A DNA stretch of 64,000 nt from Flavihumibacter fluminis (GTDB taxonomy: Bacteria; Bacteroidota; Bacteroidia; Chitinophagales; Chitinophagaceae), in the NCBI RefSeq assembly GCF_021491375.1, contig NZ_JAKEVY010000003.1, positions 310,001 through 374,000 on the forward strand, read 5' to 3'. A program made the translations under genes and the position numbers. Shown here piece by piece: positions 16,783-24,596 of the stretch (positions are counted from its first letter, which is position 1; each line of letters opens with the position of its first letter). A model generated the notes under the pieces. That model saw only the letters and a program-made list of their open reading frames with translations. It did no database searches and was not told the DNA's origin.

Positions 16783-17883
16783 TCATCGAAGGGTTAGCAA
16801 GGGTAAGCGGACAGAAAAATGAGTATTGTTTTTTTCAATTGAAACCGGTCTGGAGGTAATCAGCCTGAACCTTTCAAGCAGGTTATTCAATCCAATACCA
16901 TTGGATTGCCGAACTTTTTTTTCGCGTACTTCATTGGTAATGTGCAATTCACCACCTGATTCCTGAATTTTAATCAGCAGCGGTTGTGACTTGGAAAACT
17001 CATTGTGTTTGATCGCATTCTCAATCAGGATCTGAAGTGAAATAGGCGGCAATACAAATTGATCAATACTTGATGCGGGTATGTTTTTATTAACCAGGAT
17101 ACAATCGTCGAACCGGATTTTCAGCAATGCGATATAGTTATCCATAAAGTCCAGTTCTTCCTGTAATAAAACAAGGTCGCGCGACTTGTTTTGTAAGATA
17201 TATCGGTATACATCCGCCAGGGTGTCATTAAAAACCTGGGCTTTGCGGGGATCCGAGCTGATGAGGTGACTCAATGTGTTGAGTGAATTAAACATGAAAT
17301 GCGGATCGATCTGGTTCTTGAGGGCCTGCAGTTCAGCTTCTGCCCGGGCTCTTTCCAATGTAGCATTTCTTAGCATTTCTGATTCAGACTCCTTGACCAG
17401 GAATACGGTTTCATATACATGTACTATAAAGATTACTGATATCAGAATGATGAGGCTGTTGTTCCAGATAGTATTCCAGTTGATTTCTCCCTGAAGAAAA
17501 AGATGATACCAGCCAACCAGCAGCAATACAGTAGCGGGTATTGTAAAAAAAGGAATCACCAATAGAAGAGCAAGGATTTTCTTTACCGGCTGGTTAAACC
17601 AGTTGAAATACGAACGTAGTGTGAAAAGCAGAAACCTGTTGCCTTCCCAGATGATAAATGCAATTCCGATAGTGTAGAGATAACTTAACTTGATCTGCAG
17701 GAGACTGAATTGATGATGCGGCACCAGCGATGTAACCAATGGAATCACTATTCCGCAAAAAGGAATCAGGATCACACGGAATCCCACATCGTTGATCCTG
17801 CTTTCTTTTTCAGGAAGCTTTGTCGGAAAAAAATCGGCTTTGGTCGCCCTCGCTTCCGGGTTCATACTGGTTGTCTTGGTCAT
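16783..17883 (-). CDS. LytS/YehU-type membrane histidine kinase
   Basis: A 366-residue sensor kinase with four hydrophobic segments (about residues 35-160) and then a coiled linker. The His_kinase domain has the phospho-acceptor His195 in NQIDPHFMFNSLNTL, an N-box (LIENAIKHNEF) and a G-box (GIGLNNLLERF). The membrane part has no extracellular sensor loop of note, so the signal is unknown. It pairs with the adjacent LytTR regulator. The start is placed at the ATG at 17883, 40 bp from the divergent gene; the ATG at 17865 is an alternative. Longer upstream frames overlap the divergent gene and are not credible. Confidence 0.9.
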   Translation of the reverse strand: MTKTTSMNPEARATKADFFPTKLPEKESRINDVGFRVILIPFCGIVIPLVTSLVPHHQFSLLQIKLSYLYTIGIAFIIWEGNRFLLFTLRSYFNWFNQPVKKILALLLVIPFFTIPATVLLLVGWYHLFLQGEINWNTIWNNSLIILISVIFIVHVYETVFLVKESESEMLRNATLERARAEAELQALKNQIDPHFMFNSLNTLSHLISSDPRKAQVFNDTLADVYRYILQNKSRDLVLLQEELDFMDNYIALLKIRFDDCILVNKNIPASSIDQFVLPPISLQILIENAIKHNEFSKSQPLLIKIQESGGELHITNEVREKKVRQSNGIGLNNLLERFRLITSRPVSIEKNNTHFSVRLPLLTLR

Positions 17884-17923
17884 TGTGAAATTAGACAATA
17901 GTTTAGGAATCAAAACAGCTAAT

Positions 17924-18337
17924 ATGGACATGAGCAACATCAATTGGCTGGCCGTTCTGGTAGCCGGTCTCTCTGCCTTTGTAATAGGCGGGATATGGTA
18001 TTCGCCCGGATTATTTGGCAATGCCTGGATGAAAGAATCTGCCTTAACCGAAGAACAGATCCGCGCAGGAAACAAAGGAAAAATCTTTGGATTCACCGCC
18101 CTCTTTTCCCTGATTATGGCTGCCAATCTGGGGATGTTCCTGATAGACAGCGCCGAAATAAAAACAGATCTGACATGGGGCGCAACTGCCGGATTTTTAG
18201 CCGGGATCTGGACCTTCTGTGCGATTGCGATTCATAGCTTATTCGAATTGAAATCCTGGCGATATATCCTGATCAATGGTGGATATTCCATTGTTTCCCT
18301 TACGCTTATGGGAGCCATAATTGGCCTCTGGCGATAA
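17924..18337 (+). CDS. DUF1761 small membrane protein
   Basis: A 137-residue protein with four hydrophobic segments. The opening NINWLAVLVAGLSAFVIGGIWYSPGLFGNAWMKE is the DUF1761 signature (conserved WYSP and FG-x-x-W). Function is unknown in the family. The start at 17924 (or a second Met two codons on) leaves only 40 bp to the divergent kinase gene. It leads a run of five plus-strand genes with short gaps. Confidence 0.85.
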   Translation: MDMSNINWLAVLVAGLSAFVIGGIWYSPGLFGNAWMKESALTEEQIRAGNKGKIFGFTALFSLIMAANLGMFLIDSAEIKTDLTWGATAGFLAGIWTFCAIAIHSLFELKSWRYILINGGYSIVSLTLMGAIIGLWR

Positions 18338-18348
18338 AACCCAAACAT

Positions 18349-18729
18349 ATGACACATTCAATCAGCTGGTTCGAGATCCCTACAATAGATCTTGCCCGTG
18401 CTCAAAAATTTTACGAAACCATACTCGGACTGGAACTGATTCCTATGGACATGCCGGGTATTCAAATGAGGATGTTCCCGGTTCCGGATCATACTTTTAT
18501 AAGCGGAGCACTCACCTATGCCCCGGATTTTTATGAACCTCAGGCCAACGGAACTCTGGTTTATCTGAATGCCAACCCGGATGTACAGCATGTACTGGAC
18601 AGGGTGGAAGCTGCAGGCGGAAAAATCATTGTCCCAAAAACCGAAATAAGTCCGGAAATTGGCTTTATGGCTGTTATTCATGACACCGAAGGCAATCGGG
18701 TGGCCTTTCATTCGGTTCCGGCTGGATAA
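18349..18729 (+). CDS. VOC-superfamily (glyoxalase-like) protein
   Basis: A 126-residue protein of the vicinal oxygen chelate fold: FEIPTIDLARAQKFYETILGLEL at the start and IHDTEGNRVAFHS at the end are the two halves of a single-domain VOC unit. Possible metal ligands include the Glu in the first strand and those near the C-terminus, but the substrate is not evident. Eleven bases after the DUF1761 gene, ten bases before the SRPBCC gene. Confidence 0.9.
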   Translation: MTHSISWFEIPTIDLARAQKFYETILGLELIPMDMPGIQMRMFPVPDHTFISGALTYAPDFYEPQANGTLVYLNANPDVQHVLDRVEAAGGKIIVPKTEISPEIGFMAVIHDTEGNRVAFHSVPAG

Positions 18730-18739
18730 AATTTTTACT

Positions 18740-19240
18740 ATGTCAAACCGTGACTGGAGCAAATTCACCGTACGGATAAATATACGTGCACGGAGAAGTG
18801 ATTTGTATGATGCCTGGACAACCAAAGCGGGAATGGAATACTGGTTTCTTCGCAGTTGTGAGTTTGTGGATGCCAAAGGATATATCCTGGATGAGGAGGA
18901 AACCATCCGTGCGGGATGTACCTATACCTTTTTTTGGCATGGATATACTGACGAGGTGTTTGAAAAAGGTGAAATCCTGGAAGCCAATGGTCAGGATCGA
19001 ATTGTTTTCCGGTTTGGGAAAGCCGGCATTTGTACTGTTCGCATTTTAATGGCGGGAGATGAGCAGATAGTTGAAATCGAGCAGGCAGAAATACCAACAG
19101 ATGAACATTCGCAATTTCAATATCATGTTGGATGTAAGACTGGCTGGACCTTTTACCTGACCAATTTGAAAAGCCTGTTTGAAGGCGGCATTGATTTAAG
19201 GAACCGGGACATCAATCTTCAGGACATGCTGAATTCTTAA
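18740..19240 (+). CDS. SRPBCC/AHSA1-like protein
   Basis: A 166-residue protein of the START/Bet v1-like fold. Typical features are VRINIRARRSDLYDAWTTKAGMEYWF at the start and the late GWTFYLTNLKSLFEGG segment. Such proteins have a hydrophobic ligand pocket, and related AHSA1 proteins act as chaperone partners or hydrolases; no specific role is visible here. The ATG at 18740 fits the fold; upstream codons overlap the VOC gene and are not part of it. Same-strand neighbours suggest co-transcription. Confidence 0.88.
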   Translation: MSNRDWSKFTVRINIRARRSDLYDAWTTKAGMEYWFLRSCEFVDAKGYILDEEETIRAGCTYTFFWHGYTDEVFEKGEILEANGQDRIVFRFGKAGICTVRILMAGDEQIVEIEQAEIPTDEHSQFQYHVGCKTGWTFYLTNLKSLFEGGIDLRNRDINLQDMLNS

Positions 19241-19261
19241 TTGATAGACAGATATACTTGT

Positions 19262-19717
19262 ATGAATTTGCATTCTATACTGCTACTTACTTTCTTTTTC
19301 AAACTGGATGCCGATCCTTTTGATCAATTAAAACAACTGGAAGGTTGTTGGCAAAGAACCGGCACATCGGTACCGGAATTCGAGGAATGGAAAATCCGGG
19401 ATTCGTTTTCCATGGTCGGACGGATGTATAAAGTAAAAGAAGGGGATACCATGGTTTCTGAAGAAATACTTCTCATTAAAAAACAACAACAGGTTTTTTA
19501 TCAGGCAAAAACATTTAATCAACCGGAGCAGGAGCGTGTCAGTTTTCGGTTGACTGGTTATCAAAACGGATCCTACGTTTTTGAAAATCCCAAACATGAT
19601 TATCCACGAAGAATTGTCTATAGTTTTAAAGGATTGGACTCGTTACATGCATGGATTGATGCAGGAGATAGCAAGGCATCCACCCGTGTCGACTTTCATT
19701 TTAAAAGAGTGAAATAA
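19262..19717 (+). CDS. DUF6265 family exported protein
   Basis: A 151-residue protein with a short hydrophobic N-terminus (MNLHSILLLTFFFKLDA) that could be a signal peptide. A lipocalin-like beta domain follows: LEGCWQRTG at the start, a central EEILLIKK strand, and FENPKHDYPRRIVYSF near the end, the hallmark of DUF6265. Function is unknown. The ATG at 19262 is preferred over a TTG at 19241 because it sits at the hydrophobic leader. Confidence 0.82.
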   Translation: MNLHSILLLTFFFKLDADPFDQLKQLEGCWQRTGTSVPEFEEWKIRDSFSMVGRMYKVKEGDTMVSEEILLIKKQQQVFYQAKTFNQPEQERVSFRLTGYQNGSYVFENPKHDYPRRIVYSFKGLDSLHAWIDAGDSKASTRVDFHFKRVK

Positions 19718-19740
19718 GACATAAGCCAAAACAGGTTCAT

Positions 19741-20673
19741 ATGAAAATTTTAGTGTTATTGTTTCTTTGCTCCTTGTCCTGGATTTCAGCTGCGTCCCAG
19801 GATTTCAGCATCGCTTACAATGTATATGATACAGTTCAAAAAGATTATGAGATTTATATAATGGATGCTGATGGTGGCAATAAAAAGAACCTTAGCAACC
19901 GGAAGGCAGTTGACTGGACTTACCACGCAGATGGACAAACGATTTATTTTATCAGCGACAGGGATACCTGTAGCCGGTGTTTTTTCCTATACAAAATGAA
20001 TCCGGATGGATCTGGATTGAAGAAAATAAGTGACCTGCAATTGGAAGATTCCTGGATGGATAATTTCGGAAATACCATGCTTGTTAGTGCCAAAAAGGGC
20101 ACTGCTATTCGTTTCCAACTGGCAACTATTGACCTTATATCCGGTTCCTTTAGATGGTTGACAAATGATACCGCGTCCTATTTTAACGATCCGGTTTTTA
20201 TTGAAAACGGACGCCGTATCGCATACAGATTTCGTCAGCATCGCAGGAACCAGCAGGAAATCATAGAAATCTGGATCATGCAACGGGACGGAACAAACCG
20301 TCAACAGTTGACAAGATATCCCTCTTCGGATACAACAGCTAAGTGGTATAGTTATCATGCCGGAGCGCCCCGTTGGAACGCAAAAGAACAGTTTATCAGT
20401 TATCAATCATTCCGCAAAGGTCAGTATCAGCTATATGCTATTACACCCGATGGAAAAAAACAATGGCAACTAACTAATGGCGGACAGAATGCAGGTTGGC
20501 ATGACTGGACTACCGACGGTAACTGGCTTGTAGCAGATATAACGGATAGTAGTAACCGGAGATATGACATTGGAATTAAACCGGTTAACGAAACGACTTT
20601 CAAAACTCTCACAGGAATCAAAGACTGGAAAACCAACCTTTCTCCTGTTATTGTTGAAATACGAAAACCCTGA
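19741..20673 (+). CDS. Exported TolB-like beta-propeller protein
   Basis: A 310-residue protein with a signal peptide (residues 1-19, ISAASQ). Repeated PD40/WD40-like blades follow, each with a 'D-x-D-G-x-N' turn (IYIMDADGGNKKNL, YKMNPDGSGLKKI, IWIMQRDGTNRQQL, YAITPDGKKQWQL). These match the C-terminal propeller of TolB and related periplasmic binding domains. No enzymatic residues are visible. It ends the five-gene plus-strand run and is convergent with pfkB. Confidence 0.88.
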   Translation: MKILVLLFLCSLSWISAASQDFSIAYNVYDTVQKDYEIYIMDADGGNKKNLSNRKAVDWTYHADGQTIYFISDRDTCSRCFFLYKMNPDGSGLKKISDLQLEDSWMDNFGNTMLVSAKKGTAIRFQLATIDLISGSFRWLTNDTASYFNDPVFIENGRRIAYRFRQHRRNQQEIIEIWIMQRDGTNRQQLTRYPSSDTTAKWYSYHAGAPRWNAKEQFISYQSFRKGQYQLYAITPDGKKQWQLTNGGQNAGWHDWTTDGNWLVADITDSSNRRYDIGIKPVNETTFKTLTGIKDWKTNLSPVIVEIRKP

Positions 20674-20686
20674 TACAGGGCTGACG

Positions 20687-21613
20687 CTACTGTTTACAAA
20701 GCCAATCAAACAGTCGTTCCACCTCTGCAGGTTGAAACAATTGAGTTCCCGGATTCATGGTGGCAGCTGTTCCGCATGCCACTCCATAACGAATGATATC
20801 AGCGGCTTCAGCATTTTTCCAGATTTGGTAACACATTCCGGCAACCATGGAATCACCGGCGCCAACTGTGCTCTGTTTTTTTACTGTGGGAGCCGGTACA
20901 CGAATCACCTGTTCTTTGTTCACCAATATCGCACCCTGCGCACCCAATGAAACTGCTACCATCCTGCAGGATCCGCTTTTCAGCAGGCTTTGGGCTGCAT
21001 CCACCACCTGGTCGGTTTCCAATGCCGGAACTCCGGACAATTGACTCAATTCATTCAGGTTGGGCTTTACCAGGTAAACACCAGCGGCCACCGCAAGTTC
21101 CAGAGGTTTGCCGGAACAATCGATTATAGGTTTGGCTCCCAGTTGATTGGCAAGTGTTACCAGTCGCGCGTAGAAATTATCATTGAATCCGGGAGGCAGA
21201 CTGCCGCTTCCTACAATAATTTCCGGTGCAACCGGCAGGTTTTTTATTGCATTCAGGATGTCTTCTTCGATTTCCGCCTGAAGTGTTGGTCCCGGTAATA
21301 CAAATCGAAACTGGTTATTACTTTGCTCTTCTAGTACCACGATATTCTCCCGGGTTTCTCCTGGTATCTGTATGGTATGGTAAGAAATCCTTTCTTCCTG
21401 AAGGCAGGCTTCTAGCTGCTTTCCATTGAAACCACCACTGGTAATCAATGCCATATTAGGCGCTCCTAATCGCTGGAGGCCTTTGCTTACATTGATCCCT
21501 CCGCCTCCTGCTTCCACCACCATATCACTGCACCTGAGTTTTTTTTCAGGAATCAACTGGGTTGTTCGCGTGCTTTTGTCAACTGCCGGATTGGGGGTTA
21601 CAGTAAGGATCAT
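20687..21613 (-). CDS. pfkB: PfkB-family phosphofructokinase
   Basis: A 308-residue ribokinase-fold sugar-phosphate kinase that closely follows the layout of E. coli Pfk-2. It has TVTPNPAVDKS at the start, EAGGGGINVSKGLQRLG for substrate binding, GSGSLPPG mid-way, and STVGAGDSMVAGM with the catalytic Asp. Expected reaction: ATP-dependent phosphorylation of fructose 6-phosphate. Fructose 1-phosphate or tagatose 6-phosphate remain possible in this subfamily. Its start lies 5 bases after the DsbA-family gene. Confidence 0.92.
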   Translation of the reverse strand: MILTVTPNPAVDKSTRTTQLIPEKKLRCSDMVVEAGGGGINVSKGLQRLGAPNMALITSGGFNGKQLEACLQEERISYHTIQIPGETRENIVVLEEQSNNQFRFVLPGPTLQAEIEEDILNAIKNLPVAPEIIVGSGSLPPGFNDNFYARLVTLANQLGAKPIIDCSGKPLELAVAAGVYLVKPNLNELSQLSGVPALETDQVVDAAQSLLKSGSCRMVAVSLGAQGAILVNKEQVIRVPAPTVKKQSTVGAGDSMVAGMCYQIWKNAEAADIIRYGVACGTAATMNPGTQLFQPAEVERLFDWLCKQ

Positions 21614-21618
21614 GGCAC

Positions 21619-22272
21619 TTAATTTTTATTCAGGTCAGCCAATACGGCTTCGATTCGTTGAATAAAACTTGCTTCATCGGTATACCCGCGGGCCAGCATA
21701 AAGAATTTGCTTTCGCTGACCTGCATCAGTACACAGGGATACCCGGTAACCTGTAACTGTTTACAAAGCTGAAACTCATAATAGGCTTTCTCCTTGTATT
21801 CTTCGGAACCCAGCTTTTGGTAGAAATCATCCGCGTCAATGTTATATTTCTCCAAAAGATGGCGGTAGGCCTCATTATCACAAAGATCCCTACCTTCAAA
21901 ATGCAATGCATACTGTAAATCGGAAGCGAATTCAACCTGTTGATCCGGATAGAGTTCCTTGAAAATGCACAGCGCAATGGCCGGCTTTTCCGAATTCGGA
22001 TACCAATCACTCAAGTCTGGGTTAAAAATATGCCAGAGATAGTCCTGTCCAAACCGGATGCCGGTTAATTCTTCCACTGACTTGTAAGCATCGGCAATAT
22101 ATCCGGCCATAACGCCAATATGCCTGGGCTGATCAGGCAGGATCATACCACCGGACAATACTTCGAATCCAACCCGGTCGGAATAGAGTTCATGAATTTT
22201 TTTGATAACCGGACTAAAACCGTAGCACCATCCGCAATAAGCATCATAGCAATAATAAAGTACAGGGGTCAT
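21619..22272 (-). CDS. DsbA-family thioredoxin-fold protein
   Basis: A 217-residue protein with a CGWC redox motif at residues 13-16 (YDAYCGWCYGFS) and an inserted helical domain, as in the FrnE/DsbA-like cytosolic group. There is no signal peptide, so a cytosolic oxidoreductase or glutathione-linked isomerase role is likely. It precedes pfkB with 5 bases between them. Confidence 0.9.
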   Translation of the reverse strand: MTPVLYYCYDAYCGWCYGFSPVIKKIHELYSDRVGFEVLSGGMILPDQPRHIGVMAGYIADAYKSVEELTGIRFGQDYLWHIFNPDLSDWYPNSEKPAIALCIFKELYPDQQVEFASDLQYALHFEGRDLCDNEAYRHLLEKYNIDADDFYQKLGSEEYKEKAYYEFQLCKQLQVTGYPCVLMQVSESKFFMLARGYTDEASFIQRIEAVLADLNKN

Positions 22273-22381
22273 GCTGCAAATTACCTGCTTTCAGCGGGAC
22301 TTTCACTGACTATTAATGAGATCTTAACAACCGAACTGATTGTACCTGGGTTATTGTTTAACTTACACTAAAGCCGATTTT

Positions 22382-23902
22382 ATGGAAAATGCAACAATTG
22401 AAGTAAGGAATTTAACAATGGCGGATTACCAGGAATTGAAAGAATCCATGATTGAGGCCTATGCCAGCATGGGCGGACAATACTGGGGGGAGGAATCCCT
22501 GTCCAAGCTTATTAAGAAATTTCCGGAAGGTCAGATCTGTGTAACATTGGATGGTCGTGTGGTGGGATGTGCCCTAACCCTGATTGTTAATTTCAACCGG
22601 TTTGGGGACACACATTCCTACCGCCAGGTTACGGGTAATTACACGTTTGACACACATGATCCGCAAGGGGATGTTCTTTATGGAATCGAGATGTTTATCC
22701 ATCCTGAGTTTCGTGGCTTGCGACTGGCGCGGCGTTTATATGAAGCACGTAAAGTGTTGTGTGAAAACCTGAACCTGCGAGCCATTGTTGCGGGTGGCAG
22801 AATTCCGGGATATGGCAAGGTTGCGGAAGAAATGACGCCTCGCGAATACCTGGAAAAAGTCAAGCGCCGGGAATTGCACGATAGCACGCTAAGTTTTCAG
22901 TTGGCTAATGATTTCCAGATTAAAAAAGTGATGCAGCATTACCTGCCCGAGGACAGGGAATCCCGCGGTTATGCAACCCTGTTAGTATGGTACAATGTAT
23001 ATTATGAACCAAACCGAAATGCACTGAACCTGCGTAAGGATTTTGTCCGTATTGGATTGGTGCAATGGCAAATGCGGCAATATGGGACATTAAAGGATAT
23101 GATGGATCAGGTTGAATATTTTGTGGATGCCGTGAGTGATTACAATTCTGATTTCTGCCTGTTACCCGAACTGTTCAATGCTCCCCTGATGGAGCAGTTT
23201 AACCATCTGCCGGGGCATGCGGCGATTCGCGAACTGGCTGCATTAACGCCTGATATCGTAGATGCGCTTTCCAAACTGGCCATTTCTTATAATGTGAATA
23301 TCATTGGTGGTTCCATGCCTTCCATCCGGGATGGAGAACTATACAATACATCTTATTTCCTGCATCGGAATGGCCGTATTGACTTTTATGATAAAATCCA
23401 TCCAACACCTTCGGAAGAATATGAATGGGCCATAAAAGGCGGAGATAAGATTCAGGTAATTGAGACGGATGCTGGTAAGGTTGGTGTGTTGATCTGTTAT
23501 GATGTAGAGTTTCCGGAGTTATCAAGACTGTTAGCTGATCAGGGTATGCAGATTTTATTTGTTCCTTTTTTAACGGATACTCAAAATGCGTATAACCGGG
23601 TACGTTATTGTGCGGCGGCGCGGGCAATCGAAAATGAATGTTTTGTAGCCATTGCCGGAACAGTGGGTAATCTGCCTAAAGTGCATAATATGGATTTGCA
23701 GTTTGCCCAATCAGCTGTATTGACCCCTTCTGATTTTGCATTTCCGGTGAATGGAATTAAAGCGGAAGCTACTCCCAATACAGAGATGATCATTGTTTCG
23801 GATGTAGACCTGACCTTGTTATCAGAATTGCATGAATATGGAAGTGTGACTACCCTGAAGGACCGTCGCCACGATCTCTACGAGCTGAAATTACTCAAGT
23901 AG
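22382..23902 (+). CDS. GNAT acetyltransferase fused to a carbon-nitrogen hydrolase
   Basis: A 506-residue two-domain cytosolic enzyme. Residues 1-200 form a GNAT acetyltransferase (IEMFIHPEFRGLRLARRLY, where RGLRLARRL binds acetyl-CoA). Residues 218-506 form a nitrilase-superfamily amidohydrolase with the catalytic triad Glu263 (LLPELF), Lys338 (YDKIHP) and Cys372 (LICYDVEFPE). The same fusion is known in Bacillus YhcX and many Bacteroidota; its substrates are not established. The ATG at 22382 starts the GNAT fold; a longer frame exists but adds an unlikely leader. Transcribed divergently from the DsbA-family gene. Confidence 0.93.
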   Translation: MENATIEVRNLTMADYQELKESMIEAYASMGGQYWGEESLSKLIKKFPEGQICVTLDGRVVGCALTLIVNFNRFGDTHSYRQVTGNYTFDTHDPQGDVLYGIEMFIHPEFRGLRLARRLYEARKVLCENLNLRAIVAGGRIPGYGKVAEEMTPREYLEKVKRRELHDSTLSFQLANDFQIKKVMQHYLPEDRESRGYATLLVWYNVYYEPNRNALNLRKDFVRIGLVQWQMRQYGTLKDMMDQVEYFVDAVSDYNSDFCLLPELFNAPLMEQFNHLPGHAAIRELAALTPDIVDALSKLAISYNVNIIGGSMPSIRDGELYNTSYFLHRNGRIDFYDKIHPTPSEEYEWAIKGGDKIQVIETDAGKVGVLICYDVEFPELSRLLADQGMQILFVPFLTDTQNAYNRVRYCAAARAIENECFVAIAGTVGNLPKVHNMDLQFAQSAVLTPSDFAFPVNGIKAEATPNTEMIIVSDVDLTLLSELHEYGSVTTLKDRRHDLYELKLLK

Positions 23903-23910
23903 TTTACACA

Positions 23911-24513
23911 TTACTTGTATTTCCAGTTGCGGTTTTTGCCATCTGCGATCCATTCTACTGCCTGGTTGATTCGTTTTTGTCGGGTGGCATCGGTTTTTGC
24001 TTCCGTGATCCATTCAATGTATTCTTTCCGGTGACTGTAGCTGAATTTATCAAAGACCTCCCAGGCGCGGTGGTTTTTCCGGAGTGCCTGTTCGAATTCC
24101 GGAGGAAGCATACATTCCTTTTGGGCAGATGTTGTTTTGCGGGGAAGTTTAATTCCCTGTTCGTTGAGCAGCATGGCCTCCTGAAGTAGCGTGGTGAAGC
24201 GAACAGGAAGATCGTCGATCGATTTGATAGGTCCGAGATGTCCCATAGACGTTTCTTCCCTGGCATTTTGCAACAAAGCGGTATCCTTCATCAGGGCTGC
24301 CTTCCAGAAGGTGAATGCGCAATGGTTCTTAAAACCTGCGAAACTGCAAAGAACTTCGTTTTTGTATTCAAAATGTGGCATGCCCCATTTAATGGTTTCT
24401 TTGACATCCGGGCAAGTCCTGTGAATTTGCTCCCTTAAATGCAGCAGGATAGGCTGAGCAAAAGGCTGTGCCTTTGCAATGTATTCATCAATGCGGGAGT
24501 CCAACTGCGGCAT
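23911..24513 (-). CDS. YdeI/OmpD-associated family protein (DUF1801 plus YdeI C-terminal region)
   Basis: A 200-residue cytosolic protein. The first half is a DUF1801 domain (CPDVKETIKWGMPHFEY, FKNHCAFTFWKA). The second half is the OmdA/YdeI region (LPPEFEQALRKNHRAWEVFDKFSYSHRKEYIEWITEAK, then QKRINQAVEWIADGKNRNWKYK). Function is unclear in the family. It lies 83 bp downstream of polA on the same strand, separated by two small hairpins. Confidence 0.9.
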   Translation of the reverse strand: MPQLDSRIDEYIAKAQPFAQPILLHLREQIHRTCPDVKETIKWGMPHFEYKNEVLCSFAGFKNHCAFTFWKAALMKDTALLQNAREETSMGHLGPIKSIDDLPVRFTTLLQEAMLLNEQGIKLPRKTTSAQKECMLPPEFEQALRKNHRAWEVFDKFSYSHRKEYIEWITEAKTDATRQKRINQAVEWIADGKNRNWKYK

Positions 24514-24552
24514 ATCCTAATTTACGCAAATTCTCCCGATTCCAGGCATCCT

Positions 24553-24590
24553 GTTGGCGCCAACCAACGGGAGACTGTCTGACCCAGTCT
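24553..24590. repeat. Two adjacent small palindromes between polA and the YdeI-like gene
   Basis: GTTGGCGCCAAC (24553-24564) is a perfect 12-bp palindrome. AGACTG (24572-24577) and CAGTCT (24585-24590) form a second stem with a 7-base loop. Neither is followed by a T run on the polA strand, so termination is uncertain. Confidence 0.4.
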
Positions 24591-24596
24591 AAGCAA

